DNA of 64,000 bases from Leptolyngbya sp. BC1307 (GCF_002286735.1 NZ_NRTA01000021.1:1-64000); one strand, 5' to 3'; positions 18,321 to 28,305 are shown, numbered from the stretch's first letter. Notes: generated by a model from the letters alone, not told the origin. Translations and numbers: made by a program.

Positions 18321-21300
18321 ATGAAAAGCCTGTTTCTAGACCGTTTGCAAAGTCGTGAGCGTCCGGTTCTTGTGTTCGACGGCGCGATGGGGACCTCTTT
18401 GCAGATGCAGGAGCTGACAGCAGAAGACTTTGGCGGCGCGAACTATGAGGGCTGCAATGAATACCTCGTCGAAACCAGGCCCGATGCCGTGGAGAAGGTG
18501 CACCGGGGCTTTTTGGAAGTCGGCGCAGATGTGATTGAGACCGATACCTTTGGCGGCACGGCGCTGGTATTGGCTGAATATGACCTGGCAGATCGGGCTT
18601 ATGAGCTGAACCGGAAGGCGGCAGCGATCGCCCGTAAAGCAGCCGATGACTACTCCACCCCCGAAAAACCCCGCTTCGTCGCCGGTTCCATCGGCCCCGG
18701 CACTAAGCTGCCCACGCTGGGCCATGTGGACTTTGACACGCTCAAGACAGCCTATATCGAGCAGGTAGAAGGGCTTTACGACGGCGGCGTAGATCTGATG
18801 CTAGTCGAAACCTGTCAGGACGTGCTGCAAATTAAAGCGGCGCTGAATGCGATTGAGGAAGTCTTTGAGCGCCGGCAGGGTCGCCTGCCGATAATGGTTT
18901 CGGTCACCGTAGAGCAGCAGGGCACGATGCTGGTCGGGTCAGAAATTGGCGCGGCCCTGACGATTTTAGAGCCTTTTTCCATAGACATCTTGGGTCTCAA
19001 CTGCGCGACTGGCCCGGCGGAGATGAAGGAACATATCAAGTATCTATCGGAGAATTCGCCGTTTATTATTTCCTGCGTGCCGAATGCCGGACTGCCCGAG
19101 AACGTGGGCGGTCAGGCACACTACCGACTGACGCCGATGGAGCTGCGGATGTCGCTGATGCACTTTGTAGAAGATTTGGGCGTGCAGATTATCGGCGGCT
19201 GCTGCGGCACGCGGCCCGATCATATTGAGCAGTTAGCTGAGCTATCGAAGGATTTGACGCCGAAGGAAAGAGCGGTGGGCGATCGCACCCAATTCCCCCC
19301 TTACGGCGACCTGCCCTACATCCCTGGTGCGGCTTCTATCTATAGCCCGCAGCCTTACGAACAAGACAATTCCTTTTTGATTGTCGGTGAACGGCTGAAC
19401 GCCAGCGGCTCTAAAAAGTGCCGGGAAATGCTCAACGCCGAAGACTGGGACGGCCTGGTAGCGCTGGCCAAGTCTCAGGTGAAAGAGGGCGCACACATAT
19501 TAGATGTGAACGTGGACTACGTGGGGCGCGACGGCGTGCGCGACATGCATGAGCTGGTCTCGCGACTGGTCACCAACATCACCCTGCCGCTGATGCTCGA
19601 CTCCACCGAGTGGGAAAAAATGGAAGCGGGCCTGAAAGTGGCAGGCGGCAAGTGCATTCTCAACTCTACTAACTACGAAGACGGCGATGAGCGCTTCTTT
19701 AAGGTGCTAGAAATTGCCAAGCGCTACGGCGCAGGGGTGGTGATCGGCACCATCGACGAAGATGGCATGGCGCGCACCGCCCAAAAGAAATTTGAGATTG
19801 CGCAGCGGGCCTACCGGGATGCGGTGGAATATGGCTTTCCGCCCTATGAGCTGTTTTTTGACACGCTGGTGCTGCCAATTTCTACCGGGATTGAAGAAGA
19901 CCGGGTGAATGCCAGAGAAACGCTTGAAGGCATTCGTCTGATTCGCAAAAATCTGCCCGGTTGCCACATCATGCTGGGCGTTTCTAACGCTTCTTTCGGG
20001 CTTAATCCGGCGTCGCGCGTGGTCTTAAACTCGGTGTTTCTTAACGAAGCGATGGCGGTGGGAATGGACGGGGCGATCGTCAGCGCCAGTAAAATTTTGC
20101 CGCTGGCGAAGATTGACCCTGAGCATCAGAAAATTTGCCGCGATCTGATTTACGACAAGCGTGAGTTCGAGGGTGACGCCTGCACTTACGATCCTTTGGG
20201 TGAACTGACGACACTGTTCGCAGGGAAGAGCACCAAACAGCTTAGAACCACTCAGGATGAAAATCTGCCGTTGGAAGAACGGCTGAAGCAGCACATTATT
20301 GACGGCGAGCGCATCGGTTTGGAAGATCAGCTCGCTAAAGCGCTAGAGAAGTATCCGCCACTGGAAATAGTCAACACCTTTTTGCTCGACGGCATGAAGG
20401 TGGTGGGCGAGCTATTTGGCTCAGGGCAGATGCAGCTTCCCTTTGTGCTGCAGTCGGCGCAGACGATGAAAGCAGCGGTAGCTCACTTAGAACCGTTTAT
20501 GGACAAGGCTGAGTCAGACAATAGCGGCAAGGGCACGGTGGTGATCGCAACGGTAAAGGGCGATGTGCATGATATCGGTAAAAATCTGGTCGATATTATC
20601 CTGTCTAACAACGGCTACAAGGTGGTGAATATCGGCATTAAGCAGCCGGTGGACAACATCATCGCGGCCTACCAGGAGCACAATGCCGATTGCATTGCGA
20701 TGAGCGGACTGCTGGTGAAATCGACGGCCTTTATGAAGGACAATCTGGCCACCTTTAATGAACATGGCATTAACGTGCCGGTGATTTTGGGCGGGGCAGC
20801 GCTGACGCCGAAGTTTGTCCATGAGGACTGTCAGAATGCGTATAACGGGCGGGTGATTTACGGCAAAGATGCCTTCGCTGACCTGCACTTTATGGATGCG
20901 CTGATGCCCGCGAAAAAGGCGGCGCAGTGGGACAATCTCGGGGGATTTGCGGACGATCATCCGATGAGCCGAGTGGCAAAAGTCGCCGTTAATAATGCGC
21001 CCGAACCAGAGGAAATCGCCGCTGCCGAGCCGACGATTATTGACACTCGCCGCTCCGATGATGTCGCAATTGATATTGAGCGGCCTACGCCGCCGTTTTG
21101 GGGGCCAAAGGCACTGAAGTCAGCAGATATCCCGCTAGCGGAGCTGTTTGACTATCTGGACATGCAGGCGCTGGTCGCCGGGCAATGGCAGTTCCGCAAG
21201 CCAAAGGGCCAGTCCCGCGAAGAGTATGACGCTTTCCTCGCAGAAAAGGTAGAGCCGATTTTAACGCACTGGAAACAGCGAGCTGTCGATGAAAAGCTGC

Positions 21301-21908
21301 TGGACCCGAAGCTGGTTTATGGCTACTTTCCCTGCTTGGCAGAAGGCAATACGCTTTACCTGTACGACTGGAAATCGGCGCAGAGGGGCGAACCTAGTGA
21401 ACCAGTGACTTCGTTTGAGTTTCCGCGTCAGCGCTCGATGCGGCGGCTTTGCATTGCTGACTTCTTTTTGCCAAAAGATCAAGCGCAGCCCGGTGAGTAC
21501 GATGTCTTTCCGATGCAGGCGGTGACGGTAGGCGATATTGCCACCGAATTTGCCGCCAAGCTCTTTGCTAAAGATAACTACACCGACTATCTGTACTACC
21601 ACGGCTTAGCGGTGCAGATGGCCGAAGCGCTGGCCGAGTGGATGCACATGAAAATTCGCTGCGAGCTGGGTTACGCCGATCAAGAACCAGAGGGCATTCG
21701 CAATATCCTGGCGCAGCGCTATCAGGGGTCGCGCTATAGCTTTGGCTACCCGGCCTGCCCGAACATGCGCGATCAGGTGAAGCAGCTCGATTTGTTAGAT
21801 GTCAGTCAGATTGGCATGCACATGGATGAGAGTGAGCAGCTTTATCCTGAGCAGTCAACGACGGCGATTGTGACGTATCACCCGGCGGCGAAGTACTTTA
21901 GCGCCTAG
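18321..21908 (+). CDS. metH: Cobalamin-dependent methionine synthase
   Basis: MetH transfers the methyl group of 5-methyltetrahydrofolate to homocysteine through methylcobalamin in the cytosol. All four modules are present in 1195 residues, which is a normal length. First is a homocysteine-binding barrel (about 1-325) with zinc Cys in LGLNCATGP and [10 protein letters not shown]. Second is a pterin-binding barrel (about 350-620; [12 protein letters not shown]). Third is a cobalamin cap and binding module with the axial His in [13 protein letters not shown] (about 749). Last is a SAM-binding activation domain (about 930-1195) ending [15 protein letters not shown]. It is divergent from the VOC gene. 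I see no cobalamin riboswitch in the 187-bp upstream region. The stop is only 14 bp from the end of the convergent cytochrome gene. Confidence 0.97.
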   Translation: MKSLFLDRLQSRERPVLVFDGAMGTSLQMQELTAEDFGGANYEGCNEYLVETRPDAVEKVHRGFLEVGADVIETDTFGGTALVLAEYDLADRAYELNRKAAAIARKAADDYSTPEKPRFVAGSIGPGTKLPTLGHVDFDTLKTAYIEQVEGLYDGGVDLMLVETCQDVLQIKAALNAIEEVFERRQGRLPIMVSVTVEQQGTMLVGSEIGAALTILEPFSIDILGLNCATGPAEMKEHIKYLSENSPFIISCVPNAGLPENVGGQAHYRLTPMELRMSLMHFVEDLGVQIIGGCCGTRPDHIEQLAELSKDLTPKERAVGDRTQFPPYGDLPYIPGAASIYSPQPYEQDNSFLIVGERLNASGSKKCREMLNAEDWDGLVALAKSQVKEGAHILDVNVDYVGRDGVRDMHELVSRLVTNITLPLMLDSTEWEKMEAGLKVAGGKCILNSTNYEDGDERFFKVLEIAKRYGAGVVIGTIDEDGMARTAQKKFEIAQRAYRDAVEYGFPPYELFFDTLVLPISTGIEEDRVNARETLEGIRLIRKNLPGCHIMLGVSNASFGLNPASRVVLNSVFLNEAMAVGMDGAIVSASKILPLAKIDPEHQKICRDLIYDKREFEGDACTYDPLGELTTLFAGKSTKQLRTTQDENLPLEERLKQHIIDGERIGLEDQLAKALEKYPPLEIVNTFLLDGMKVVGELFGSGQMQLPFVLQSAQTMKAAVAHLEPFMDKAESDNSGKGTVVIATVKGDVHDIGKNLVDIILSNNGYKVVNIGIKQPVDNIIAAYQEHNADCIAMSGLLVKSTAFMKDNLATFNEHGINVPVILGGAALTPKFVHEDCQNAYNGRVIYGKDAFADLHFMDALMPAKKAAQWDNLGGFADDHPMSRVAKVAVNNAPEPEEIAAAEPTIIDTRRSDDVAIDIERPTPPFWGPKALKSADIPLAELFDYLDMQALVAGQWQFRKPKGQSREEYDAFLAEKVEPILTHWKQRAVDEKLLDPKLVYGYFPCLAEGNTLYLYDWKSAQRGEPSEPVTSFEFPRQRSMRRLCIADFFLPKDQAQPGEYDVFPMQAVTVGDIATEFAAKLFAKDNYTDYLYYHGLAVQMAEALAEWMHMKIRCELGYADQEPEGIRNILAQRYQGSRYSFGYPACPNMRDQVKQLDLLDVSQIGMHMDESEQLYPEQSTTAIVTYHPAAKYFSA

Positions 21909-21922
21909 ATTAGGAGGACTTT

Positions 21923-22342
21923 CTACCAGCCAGCCTCGGCCTGCTGAAGAACGTAGGTAGCGATCGCCTCAATCTCCTCAGCCGTCAGTCGGTCGGCGTA
22001 GGCCGGCATGGCTCCTTTGCCCTGGGTGATGAGGTGGGCGATCGCCCCTATCTCTGCATATCCCCGCCGCACCAGCGTCTTTTGTTTAAGGTTTTTACCC
22101 CGGCGAATAATATTGCCACCGTGGGCATGGCAACCGGCACAGTTGAGGCTAAAGAGCGCTTCTCCTGGTGGCGCTGCAGGGGCTGAGGTGGGCTGAGTAG
22201 TCTCAGTCAAAGAGACCGGTGCAGACTGACCAGCCAAGGCTTGAGCAGCAACCTGATCGATCTGGGCAACCCACAGCAGCCCCACCATTAGCCCGACTAT
22301 CGCATGAGAGAAAAGAAGATCAAAAACCCGCCAGCCACGCAT
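21923..22342 (-). CDS. Cytochrome c6-type class I c-type cytochrome
   Basis: The 139-residue precursor has an N-terminal hydrophobic export signal (about 6-35; VGLMVGLLWVAQIDQVAAQA). A Thr/Pro-rich spacer precedes one heme-c domain with CAGCH (about 69-73) and the axial Met in GKGAMPAY. The C-terminal ATYVLQQAEAGW is the hallmark end of the c6 group. Such proteins carry electrons from cytochrome b6f to photosystem I or oxidase in the thylakoid lumen. The long spacer and the sequence HAHGGNIIRRGKNL differ from canonical PetJ, so it may be one of the c6B/c6C paralogues. It is convergent with metH across 14 bp. Confidence 0.9.
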   Translation of the reverse strand: MRGWRVFDLLFSHAIVGLMVGLLWVAQIDQVAAQALAGQSAPVSLTETTQPTSAPAAPPGEALFSLNCAGCHAHGGNIIRRGKNLKQKTLVRRGYAEIGAIAHLITQGKGAMPAYADRLTAEEIEAIATYVLQQAEAGW

Positions 22343-22661
22343 AAAAAGAAACCATTGCTACAAAACTAATTTCTAAAGAGATACCTATACTCAATGGATG
22401 ATAGAGGCTTACAAATTCAGCTTTAGATGAGCCGTCTAGACCATATACTTAATGAGTAATAGGTAAATTTAGCAATAAAACCTAATAAGCAATATTTGTT
22501 GAGGTCACGCTTTGTGAACCTGATATTGCTAGTTCAAGGCCTAATCCCTACAGCGTAAGTGTATAGGTAACCTGCCAGATAAAGGCTGAATACTTTTAGC
22601 CTTCACCTGGTCCCGCTGGCTTCGTCTAGATTTAACATTCACGCTGATCTAAGAAAGTCCT
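22343..22661. other. 319-bp A/T-rich upstream region of kaiA
   Basis: No gene is seen. The region is A/T-rich compared with its flanks and should hold divergent promoters for the cytochrome and kaiA. A small inverted repeat, AAGGCT..AGCCTT, lies at about 22581-22603. Confidence 0.5.
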
Positions 22662-23618
22662 TTGTCTGCACAGTTTCTCATTGGTGTTTTCGTTCCCACT
22701 GAGTCCCTGGCTGATCTACTGCGTCAGCTGCTAGCTCAGAAGAGTTTTGTGGTGAGCTGGAGTCAGTCGGCAACGGACTTTACAGACTGGGTGATCAGCA
22801 ATCGTCACCGCATCGACTGCCTGATTGTGCAGTCCTCAGAAGCAGCATTTCAGGCTTTGCGAGAGCTAAAGCGACGCGATATCTTGCTGCCAGCGCTGAC
22901 AGTTGATCACCCTACAGGTTTTGATCGCTCAGAAGACTCTACTGGGCCGATATCCGGGCCTGAAGCCGCTCTAGAAGGCAGCAGTAGGGCAGCAGCAGAT
23001 GAAGCGATCGCCGAGTCAGTCAGCCAGCGAGTGTTCTCCTACCATGAAGCCGTTGCTGCTCTCGATATTGACGACTTAGACGGCGTCGATGAAGCCATTC
23101 GGCTAGCGGTCAAGCGCTACTTACAGTTGCCCACCGATGAGACTAAGGCGCAAGCCGCCAAGCAACCTGAGAGCGCTACCGACGAGCGCGATAAACGCCT
23201 GTTTTTACTGAGCTTGCAGCAGCAGCGCCTGACCGAAAAGCTGCAAGAACGTCTGGGCTATGCCGGTGTGTATTACAAGCGCAATCAGCGAAACTTTTTG
23301 CGCCACATGAGTGCATCGGAGCATCACGAATTTTTAGACAAGCTGCGCCAGGACTACCGGCACATTATCTTGAACTACTTTGCTGACGACGGCACAGTCA
23401 ACCAAAAAATAGACGACTTCGTCAACGTCGCCTTCTTTGCCGATATGTCAGTCCCCAAAATTGTCGAAATTCATATGGAACTGATTGACGATTTTTCTAA
23501 GCAGCTACAGTTAGAAGGACGTAACGAAGAAATTTTGGCAGACTACCGGCTCACGCTGATTGATGTCGTTGCTCATCTGTGTGAGATGTACCGTCGGTCA
23601 ATCCCCAGAGGTATGTAG
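22662..23618 (+). CDS. kaiA: Circadian clock protein KaiA
   Basis: KaiA stimulates KaiC autophosphorylation. The 318-residue protein has a degenerate receiver (PsR) domain at the N-terminus (about 1-130; IGVFVPTESLADLLRQLL). A variable linker rich in Ser/Ala follows, then the helical KaiA C-terminal domain (about 195-318; LSLQQQRLTEKLQERLGYAG, HHEFLDKLRQDYR, then CEMYRRSIPRG at the end). It starts at TTG 22662 in good register with the family N-terminus. KaiB and KaiC, normally directly downstream, are absent; a tRNA and a MarR gene on the opposite strand follow instead. It is intact and slightly longer than usual in the linker. Confidence 0.96.
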   Translation: MSAQFLIGVFVPTESLADLLRQLLAQKSFVVSWSQSATDFTDWVISNRHRIDCLIVQSSEAAFQALRELKRRDILLPALTVDHPTGFDRSEDSTGPISGPEAALEGSSRAAADEAIAESVSQRVFSYHEAVAALDIDDLDGVDEAIRLAVKRYLQLPTDETKAQAAKQPESATDERDKRLFLLSLQQQRLTEKLQERLGYAGVYYKRNQRNFLRHMSASEHHEFLDKLRQDYRHIILNYFADDGTVNQKIDDFVNVAFFADMSVPKIVEIHMELIDDFSKQLQLEGRNEEILADYRLTLIDVVAHLCEMYRRSIPRGM

Positions 23619-23637
23619 TCTTCTCACGTAAACTTAA

Positions 23638-23711
23638 CGAACATGGAGGGATTCGAACCCCCGACCCTCAGAACCGGAATCTGATGCTCTATCCAACTGA
23701 GCTACATGTCC
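23638..23711 (-). tRNA. tRNA-Arg (anticodon CCG)
   Basis: The minus strand folds as a complete 74-nt cloverleaf: acceptor GGACATG pairing with CATGTTC, D arm GCTCAGTTGGATAGAGC, anticodon stem TCAGA/TCTGA around the loop TTCCGGT (anticodon CCG), and T arm GGGGGTTCGAATCCCTC written in part. The discriminator base is G and CCA is not encoded. It reads the Arg codon CGG. It lies 20 bp after kaiA on the opposite strand. Confidence 0.95.
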
Positions 23712-23826
23712 TCGGCTAGGCTAAGCACGCTAAAAGCAATGCCGCTAGTCTAGAGTTAAAATTCTATCATCTCTGTGCCGATGCAGCATAGTCAGATTTA
23801 AATGCCTCGGCTCTGCCGTCTCAGTT

Positions 23827-24330
23827 TTAAAGGTAAAAGTCGTTTGCCGAGGGCGGTTGGTCGGCCTCGGCTGTCGAGGTGGGTTCGTCACTGAGGGCAA
23901 GCATCTGAAGGATATTGTCGCCGCTGTCAGAGGTGAGAACGCCTGCTTGCAGAGTGTCCCACGTGGGGGTGACTGTCAGTAGGAGCTGCTGGCCTTTACG
24001 GGTTACGCTAAGTAGCTGAGTGCGGCTATCTTCACCCGCTGCGATTTTTAGCCAGCCTTTGCTCACCATCCGGTCTACAGTGCGGCTGACGGTAGATTTT
24101 TCCATGCCGAGAGTTTGCCCGAGCTGACCGGGGCGAATTTGAGTTTCGCTGATGATGACGGCCAAAATATTCAGCTGGTTGACGGTCAGACCGTAGGGGC
24201 GGAGGGCTTCGTCATAAAGCCGGGTAATAGTGCGATTGACCTGTCGCAACCGGCGGGCCACGCATTCTTGTGACATCTGTCGGGCGATTTCTTGGGCTTG
24301 CTTTTGAGTAATTTCTCCGGTCGAGACCAT
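23827..24330 (-). CDS. MarR family transcriptional regulator
   Basis: This 167-residue protein has the MarR winged-helix core: a dimerisation helix (VNRTITRLYDEALRPYGLTV), the recognition region GQLGQTLGMEKSTVSRTVDR (about 83-102) and the wing KIAAGEDSRTQLLSVTRKG with the typical D-x-R. The C-terminus (SNEPTSTAEADQPP-like, Ser/Glu rich) is probably disordered. Target and ligand are unknown. It stands alone between tRNA-Arg and the TetR gene. Family call is firm. Confidence 0.9.
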   Translation of the reverse strand: MVSTGEITQKQAQEIARQMSQECVARRLRQVNRTITRLYDEALRPYGLTVNQLNILAVIISETQIRPGQLGQTLGMEKSTVSRTVDRMVSKGWLKIAAGEDSRTQLLSVTRKGQQLLLTVTPTWDTLQAGVLTSDSGDNILQMLALSDEPTSTAEADQPPSANDFYL

Positions 24331-24500
24331 TGCAGCAGTCGGTTAAAAAGGAGTTAGCCAGCGGCGGGGGCGCACGGTTGAATATACAACTCGCAGGCCG
24401 ATTTTGCTAGCAAAACGAGGTAATTCCCCGCAAAGGCTACATCCAGCGGTATCAGCAACCTTTAGTGTTTGGTCGCTGACCGCTGAGTGCGAACCGCCAG

Positions 24501-25169
24501 TTAGTTATCATCTCTAAGCCTGTCGAGTCCATCCAGGACGATATCGAGCCCAAATTCAAAATCATGAAGGCCATCGTAGCGGCCTTCGGCAACGTGATGG
24601 CTGAGCAGGTTCATGTAGGGATACTTATCAGCCGGAATCATTGGTAGGTAATCGGTGGCCGTCGCGGAATAGTCTGCTGCCTCTATCGGAAAATTCAGTT
24701 CCTGAAGCGTAAATCCGTAGATATGGCTATCGATCACATTCCAGGCATGATCGGCCATTTCATATGAAAAACCTGCTTCAAGCAGGCAGCCCAGCGTGGT
24801 ATCTACATAGCGCAGCATCGCTGGGCCAACATTGATTCGGGAGACCAGCGGCATCGTCGCCCAGGGGTGGCGCAACAGCACCTCATGAGCTGAGGTCGCA
24901 CGCTGCCGCATGGCTGTTTTCCAGTCAATACTCAGGTCAGGTACCTTGATTTCACTTACTACGATATCGACAATGCCATCTATGATGTCATCTTTATTGG
25001 CCACATGGTTGTACAGCGACATTGCTTTGACACTGAGCGCTTGAGCCAGCTTTCGCATCGAAAGCACCTCGATGCCGCCTTCATCAGCCAGATGCATAGC
25101 CGTGCGCAACACCCGTTCCTTGCTCAAGGGGACTCGGGATTTTGTGCCTAAATTGTTCGTCTTTGCCAT
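24501..25169 (-). CDS. TetR family regulator with tetracycline-repressor-type C-terminal domain
   Basis: I favour the start at ATG 25169 (MAKTNNLG), giving 222 residues; an upstream ATG at 25220 would add 17 residues of unlikely sequence. The N-terminal HTH runs LSKERVLRTAMHLADEGG, IEVLSMRKLAQALSVKAMSL and YNHVANKDDIID. The C-terminal ligand domain (ATSAHEVLLRHPWATMPLVS, then GFSYEMADHAWNVIDSHIYG) is of the TetR_C class. It is divergent from an oxidoreductase gene, with a perfect palindrome between them (25272-25286). The simplest reading is a local repressor that controls the oxidoreductase and itself. Confidence 0.9.
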   Translation of the reverse strand: MAKTNNLGTKSRVPLSKERVLRTAMHLADEGGIEVLSMRKLAQALSVKAMSLYNHVANKDDIIDGIVDIVVSEIKVPDLSIDWKTAMRQRATSAHEVLLRHPWATMPLVSRINVGPAMLRYVDTTLGCLLEAGFSYEMADHAWNVIDSHIYGFTLQELNFPIEAADYSATATDYLPMIPADKYPYMNLLSHHVAEGRYDGLHDFEFGLDIVLDGLDRLRDDN

Positions 25170-25246
25170 TGAAATTTTTTCGTTGTCGTTCACCGCAGAT
25201 AGAGATAGACCTATCCCCATTTTGAGGCGCTAGGTTTTAATCTATC

Positions 25247-25286
25247 TTGACAGACTTACACTGTATGCTAAACTTACGGCGTAAGT
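25247..25286 (+). promoter_or_regulatory. Promoter with overlapping palindromic operator
   Basis: TTGACA (25247-25252), a 16-bp spacer and TAAACT (25269-25274) form a plausible promoter for the oxidoreductase. A perfect 15-bp palindrome ACTTACGGCGTAAGT (25272-25286) overlaps the -10 box, and a related half site ACTTAC lies at 25254-25259. Position and symmetry suit a TetR-type operator. Confidence 0.6.
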
Positions 25287-25317
25287 CAAAATAGCTAAAG
25301 TGACAGAGGCTCACAAG

Positions 25318-26289
25318 ATGAAGGCAATCGTCCAGTCTGAGTACGGCTCAGCAGATGTTTTGCGACTAGCGGAGGTCGCAAAGCCCGTTTGCGATGATGA
25401 GAGTGTATTGGTGAAGGTGGAGGCGGCGTCTGTCAATGCGGGCGACTGGCATTTGATGACTGGCGATCCGTTCTTCCTGCGCCTGATGTTTGGCGGCCTG
25501 CTGAAGCCGAAAATTAAAACCCTGGGCTTTGATGTCGCCGGGCGAGTGGAAGCGGTGGGCAAAAACGTTACCCAGTTTCGCTCGGGCGATGAGGTGTTTG
25601 GAGATATTTCCGATTATGGATTTGGCGCTTTCGCTGAATATGTCTGCGTCCCGGCAGCGGCATTAGCGCTAAAGCCCGCGACGCTAGCCTTCGAGCCAGC
25701 TGCCGCTGTTCCGGCTGCGGCAGTGACCGCTTTGCAGAGTTTGCGCGATTGCGGACAAGTGCAGCCGGGGCAAAGGGTTTTGATCAATGGGGCCTCGGGT
25801 GGCGTGGGCTCATTTGCGGTACAGATTGCGAAGGAGCTGGGCGCTGAGGTGACGGCTGTCTGTAGTACGAGTAAGGTAGATATGGTGCGATCGCTCAACC
25901 CAGATCACATCATCGACTACACAAAAGAAGACATTACCCAAAACGGCCAGCAGTACGACCTGATCTTAGATGCAGCGGCTTACCGCTCAGTTTTTGACTA
26001 TTTCCCTACCTTGAGTTCTGAGGGCACCTATGTGATGGTAGGCGGCTCCATTGCTCGTTTATTCCAGGCGATGCTCTTATCACTTTGGTTCTCAAAGCCT
26101 CATCGCCGAAAAGTGAAATGTCTGGTGGCAAAACCCAATCAAGCCGATTTGATTGCTGTGAAGGATTTGATAGAAGCTGGAAAGATTGCGCCTTTCATTG
26201 ACCGAGTTTATAGCCTGAACGAGGTGCCTGCCGCGATTCGACATCTTGAACAAAGACAGGTTCGCGGCAAAGTTGTTATCCGTGTTTGA
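25318..26289 (+). CDS. NAD(P)-dependent alcohol dehydrogenase / quinone oxidoreductase-like (MDR family)
   Basis: I place the start at ATG 25318 (MKAIVQSEYG), the family's usual N-terminus, with GAGG about 9 bases upstream; a GTG at 25300 would add six residues. The 323-residue protein has a GroES-like domain (VEAASVNAGDWHLMTGDP, then GFDVAGRVEAVGKNV) and a Rossmann domain with VLINGASGGVGSFAVQIAKE (about 152-171). The Cys/His residues for zinc are absent, so it is the zinc-free quinone oxidoreductase/enoyl reductase type. The TetR gene and operator suggest induction by a small molecule, possibly an electrophile. Substrate unknown. Confidence 0.88.
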   Translation: MKAIVQSEYGSADVLRLAEVAKPVCDDESVLVKVEAASVNAGDWHLMTGDPFFLRLMFGGLLKPKIKTLGFDVAGRVEAVGKNVTQFRSGDEVFGDISDYGFGAFAEYVCVPAAALALKPATLAFEPAAAVPAAAVTALQSLRDCGQVQPGQRVLINGASGGVGSFAVQIAKELGAEVTAVCSTSKVDMVRSLNPDHIIDYTKEDITQNGQQYDLILDAAAYRSVFDYFPTLSSEGTYVMVGGSIARLFQAMLLSLWFSKPHRRKVKCLVAKPNQADLIAVKDLIEAGKIAPFIDRVYSLNEVPAAIRHLEQRQVRGKVVIRV

Positions 26290-26434
26290 TATTGTTGTTT
26301 AGCAGTCCGATGACGCTCGTCACTTATCATGTGACCTTAGCAGGAACGATACTGCTTCCTATGAAGCCTGATAGAGATATTTGCACACCCAGGATCGGCG
26401 GCGTGAGCGCAACCTAAAAAAGGAATTCACGGTC

Positions 26435-27007
26435 ATGAAAAAGATAGGTGCAGGACTCATTCCCATCTCTGGGGGAATTGTCCTGACAAATTTTGATTTC
26501 ACGTACGATAGTTTTGGCCGGTTCGATCTGTTTCCAGACTTTGTTGGATATGGCCTAATCGCTATGGGGCTGGGCGGCTTAATACGGCTGTCTAAACAGT
26601 TTGCGATCGCTCGCCTCTGTGCATGGGTGCTCATGCCCATCGCAATTATCAGGTGGCTGTGTCCGCCAACGATTCTGATGGCCTTTGAGTGGGTGGACAC
26701 CGGACTCAATGCCGTCATGATTTGGATGCTGCTCAGCGGCATTAGGGATTATTCAGCTAGAGAGCATCAGTCTTATCTTCTCAAGTGGTCGTCCGTTTAT
26801 CGGATCGCCTATGTCGGGTTAATTTGTGTTGCCCCGATGATGTTAAATGTCGTCTCTCCTATCCTCCCACCACCACCACCCGGTGAATTAGGAGTAATCT
26901 TCGCACTAGGTCTGGTAGCGGCCTTTTTCTGGGCAATTTCACCTTTCATGATTTTGGATCTCCTTGTCCATTTCAAAAGAGATCTTGATAAGCGTGCATT
27001 CCGTTAA
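26435..27007 (+). CDS. Hypothetical multi-pass membrane protein
   Basis: I do not recognise this family. AAGGA stands about 10 bases before ATG 26435, which gives 190 residues; the open frame extends further upstream but lacks that site. About five hydrophobic segments are visible: GAGLIPISGGIVLTNF, VGYGLIAMGLGGLI, LCAWVLMPIAIIRWL, LNAVMIWMLLSGI and VIFALGLVAAFFWAISPF. A PPPPPP run lies at a loop near residue 150, and both ends are basic, including FKRDLDKRAFR at the C-terminus. It stands alone between the oxidoreductase and the broken beta-lactamase-family gene. Confidence 0.6.
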   Translation: MKKIGAGLIPISGGIVLTNFDFTYDSFGRFDLFPDFVGYGLIAMGLGGLIRLSKQFAIARLCAWVLMPIAIIRWLCPPTILMAFEWVDTGLNAVMIWMLLSGIRDYSAREHQSYLLKWSSVYRIAYVGLICVAPMMLNVVSPILPPPPPGELGVIFALGLVAAFFWAISPFMILDLLVHFKRDLDKRAFR

Positions 27008-27172
27008 TTGGTTACTTGGAAATGAATTTAGAACAATATGGCCTACAAAAAATATTGGCCATATGAACAAGCGTTACTTTAGCAATAGAATTGATACCTT
27101 CACTATAGAGATTTACTTTCAGCATCGCTAGATTTTAAGAGACTTTACCCCTTCGCAAACAAAGAGATCAGT

Positions 27173-27474
27173 ATGACGACGACTCTAACGGTTGATTCAG
27201 CAACAGGTACGCTATTGATATCTGAGGCGCTGGCGAAGCCGCTCTCTGAGAGAATTGCCCAGATCGATACCTACTTAAACGCCTGTTCCCAAGCTGGTGA
27301 ATTCTCAGGAAGTGTTGCGATCGCTCGCGGCAAGGAAGGCACGATCGCTCGGAGCTATGGGCAGGCCAACCGAGAGCATGAGGTGCCCAACAATCCTCAA
27401 ACCAAGTTTCGGATCGGTTCACTTGCCAAGCAATTCACAGCGGTTTCTATCCTACAGCTATAAGAGAGAGGGGT
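27173..27474 (+). pseudogene. Beta-lactamase/penicillin-binding-like serine hydrolase, N-terminal fragment
   Basis: The fragment begins at ATG 27173 and shows the family start: IDTYLNACSQAGEFSGSVAI, GQANREHEVPNNPQTKFRIG and the catalytic SxxK in SLAKQFTAVSILQL. It then hits TAA at 27461-27463 where Glu is expected (family pattern LQLEERG; the next codons still read GAG AGA GG). A few bases later the IS1-family element begins. No trace of the remaining roughly 300 residues is found beyond the element, so the insertion came with a deletion. Family members act on beta-lactams, D-Ala peptides or esters; this one is dead. Confidence 0.8.
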
Positions 27475-28305
27475 AGTCCTAAACGAGTAAGGATATTTCT
27501 GTCAATGAGGGGATGTGTGATCGCTCCCCCATTCCCGATAATGTAGGCGTAGCAATCCAAACCTTCTCCGTGTTTTCCCTTTTGCCCGCTTGTCCCAGTT
27601 GCGATTCTGAAGCTGTGGTTAAAAATGGCTTTATTCACAACGGTAAACAGAATCATCGTTGTCAAGATTGCGGGCGGCAATTCGTAGCGAACCCTGAGAA
27701 CAAGATTATTAGCGACGAAACGAAATCGCTGATTGATAAACTTCTGTTAGATGTTAGAGAAGATTCCGATGGCTGGCATTGCTAGAGTCGTTAACGTTTC
27801 TGAGCCATGGCTGCAAGGGTATGTCAATGAAAAATACGCCTCGGTGCCCCGCCAAGTGAACGTTCGGCCAAAAAAAAGGCCGCTTGACGATTCAGTGCGA
27901 CGCAGCTTGGTCTTTTGTCGGCAATAAGGACAACAAGCAGTGGATTTGGCTGGCTATTGACGCAGCAGCCGGAGAGATTGTCGGGGTCTTTATCGGTCGG
28001 CGTAGTCGAGTCGGCGCACGAGGACTCTGGCGATCGCTGCCGCCTATCTACCGACAGTGTGCTGTCGCTTACACAGACTTCTGGGAAGCTTACAAGCAGG
28101 TCATTCTGAGCAAACGTCACCGCCCGGCAGGAAAAGAAACGGGACAAACCAACCGCATCGAACGCTTTAATTGCACCTTACGTCAACGGGTATCGAGATT
28201 AGTGCGTAAAACATTGTCGTTTTCTAAGAAGTTGGAAAATCATATTGGTGCCATTTGGTACTTCATTCACCACTACAACGAGTCCTTACCTGTTTAGGAC
28301 TACCC
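27471..28305. mobile_element. IS1-family insertion sequence, 835 bp
   Basis: Terminal inverted repeats are exact over the first 14 bases (GGGTAGTCCTAAAC at 27471-27484 and GTTTAGGACTACCC at 28292-28305), with further matches at GTAAGGA. Inside is an InsA-like zinc-finger segment and an InsB-like DDE transposase. No matching target duplication flanks the ends (AAGAGAGAG against ATCACATAG), consistent with a deletion next to the element. Confidence 0.88.
27513..28297 (+). pseudogene. IS1-family transposase in three frames
   Basis: The first frame (to 27785) has the four-Cys finger CPSCDSEAVV and CQDCGRQFV of InsA. At about 27750-27765 homology moves to a second frame (MAGIARVVNVSEPWLQGYVN). 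At a run of eight A (27872-27879) it moves to a third (27884-28297) carrying CDAAWSFVG, AYTDFWEAY and TNRIERFNCTLRQRV, whose D, D and E are the catalytic triad of IS1 transposases. The A-run shift resembles the programmed frameshift of IS1. The earlier shift looks like a real lesion, so the copy is probably inactive. Confidence 0.75.

Noticed and set aside
27486-27515. Bases after the left end of the IS1 element that read KDISVNE, like a beta-lactamase-family segment
   Set aside because: The AAGGA part is in both terminal repeats of the element, so this stretch belongs to the element; the likeness is probably chance.
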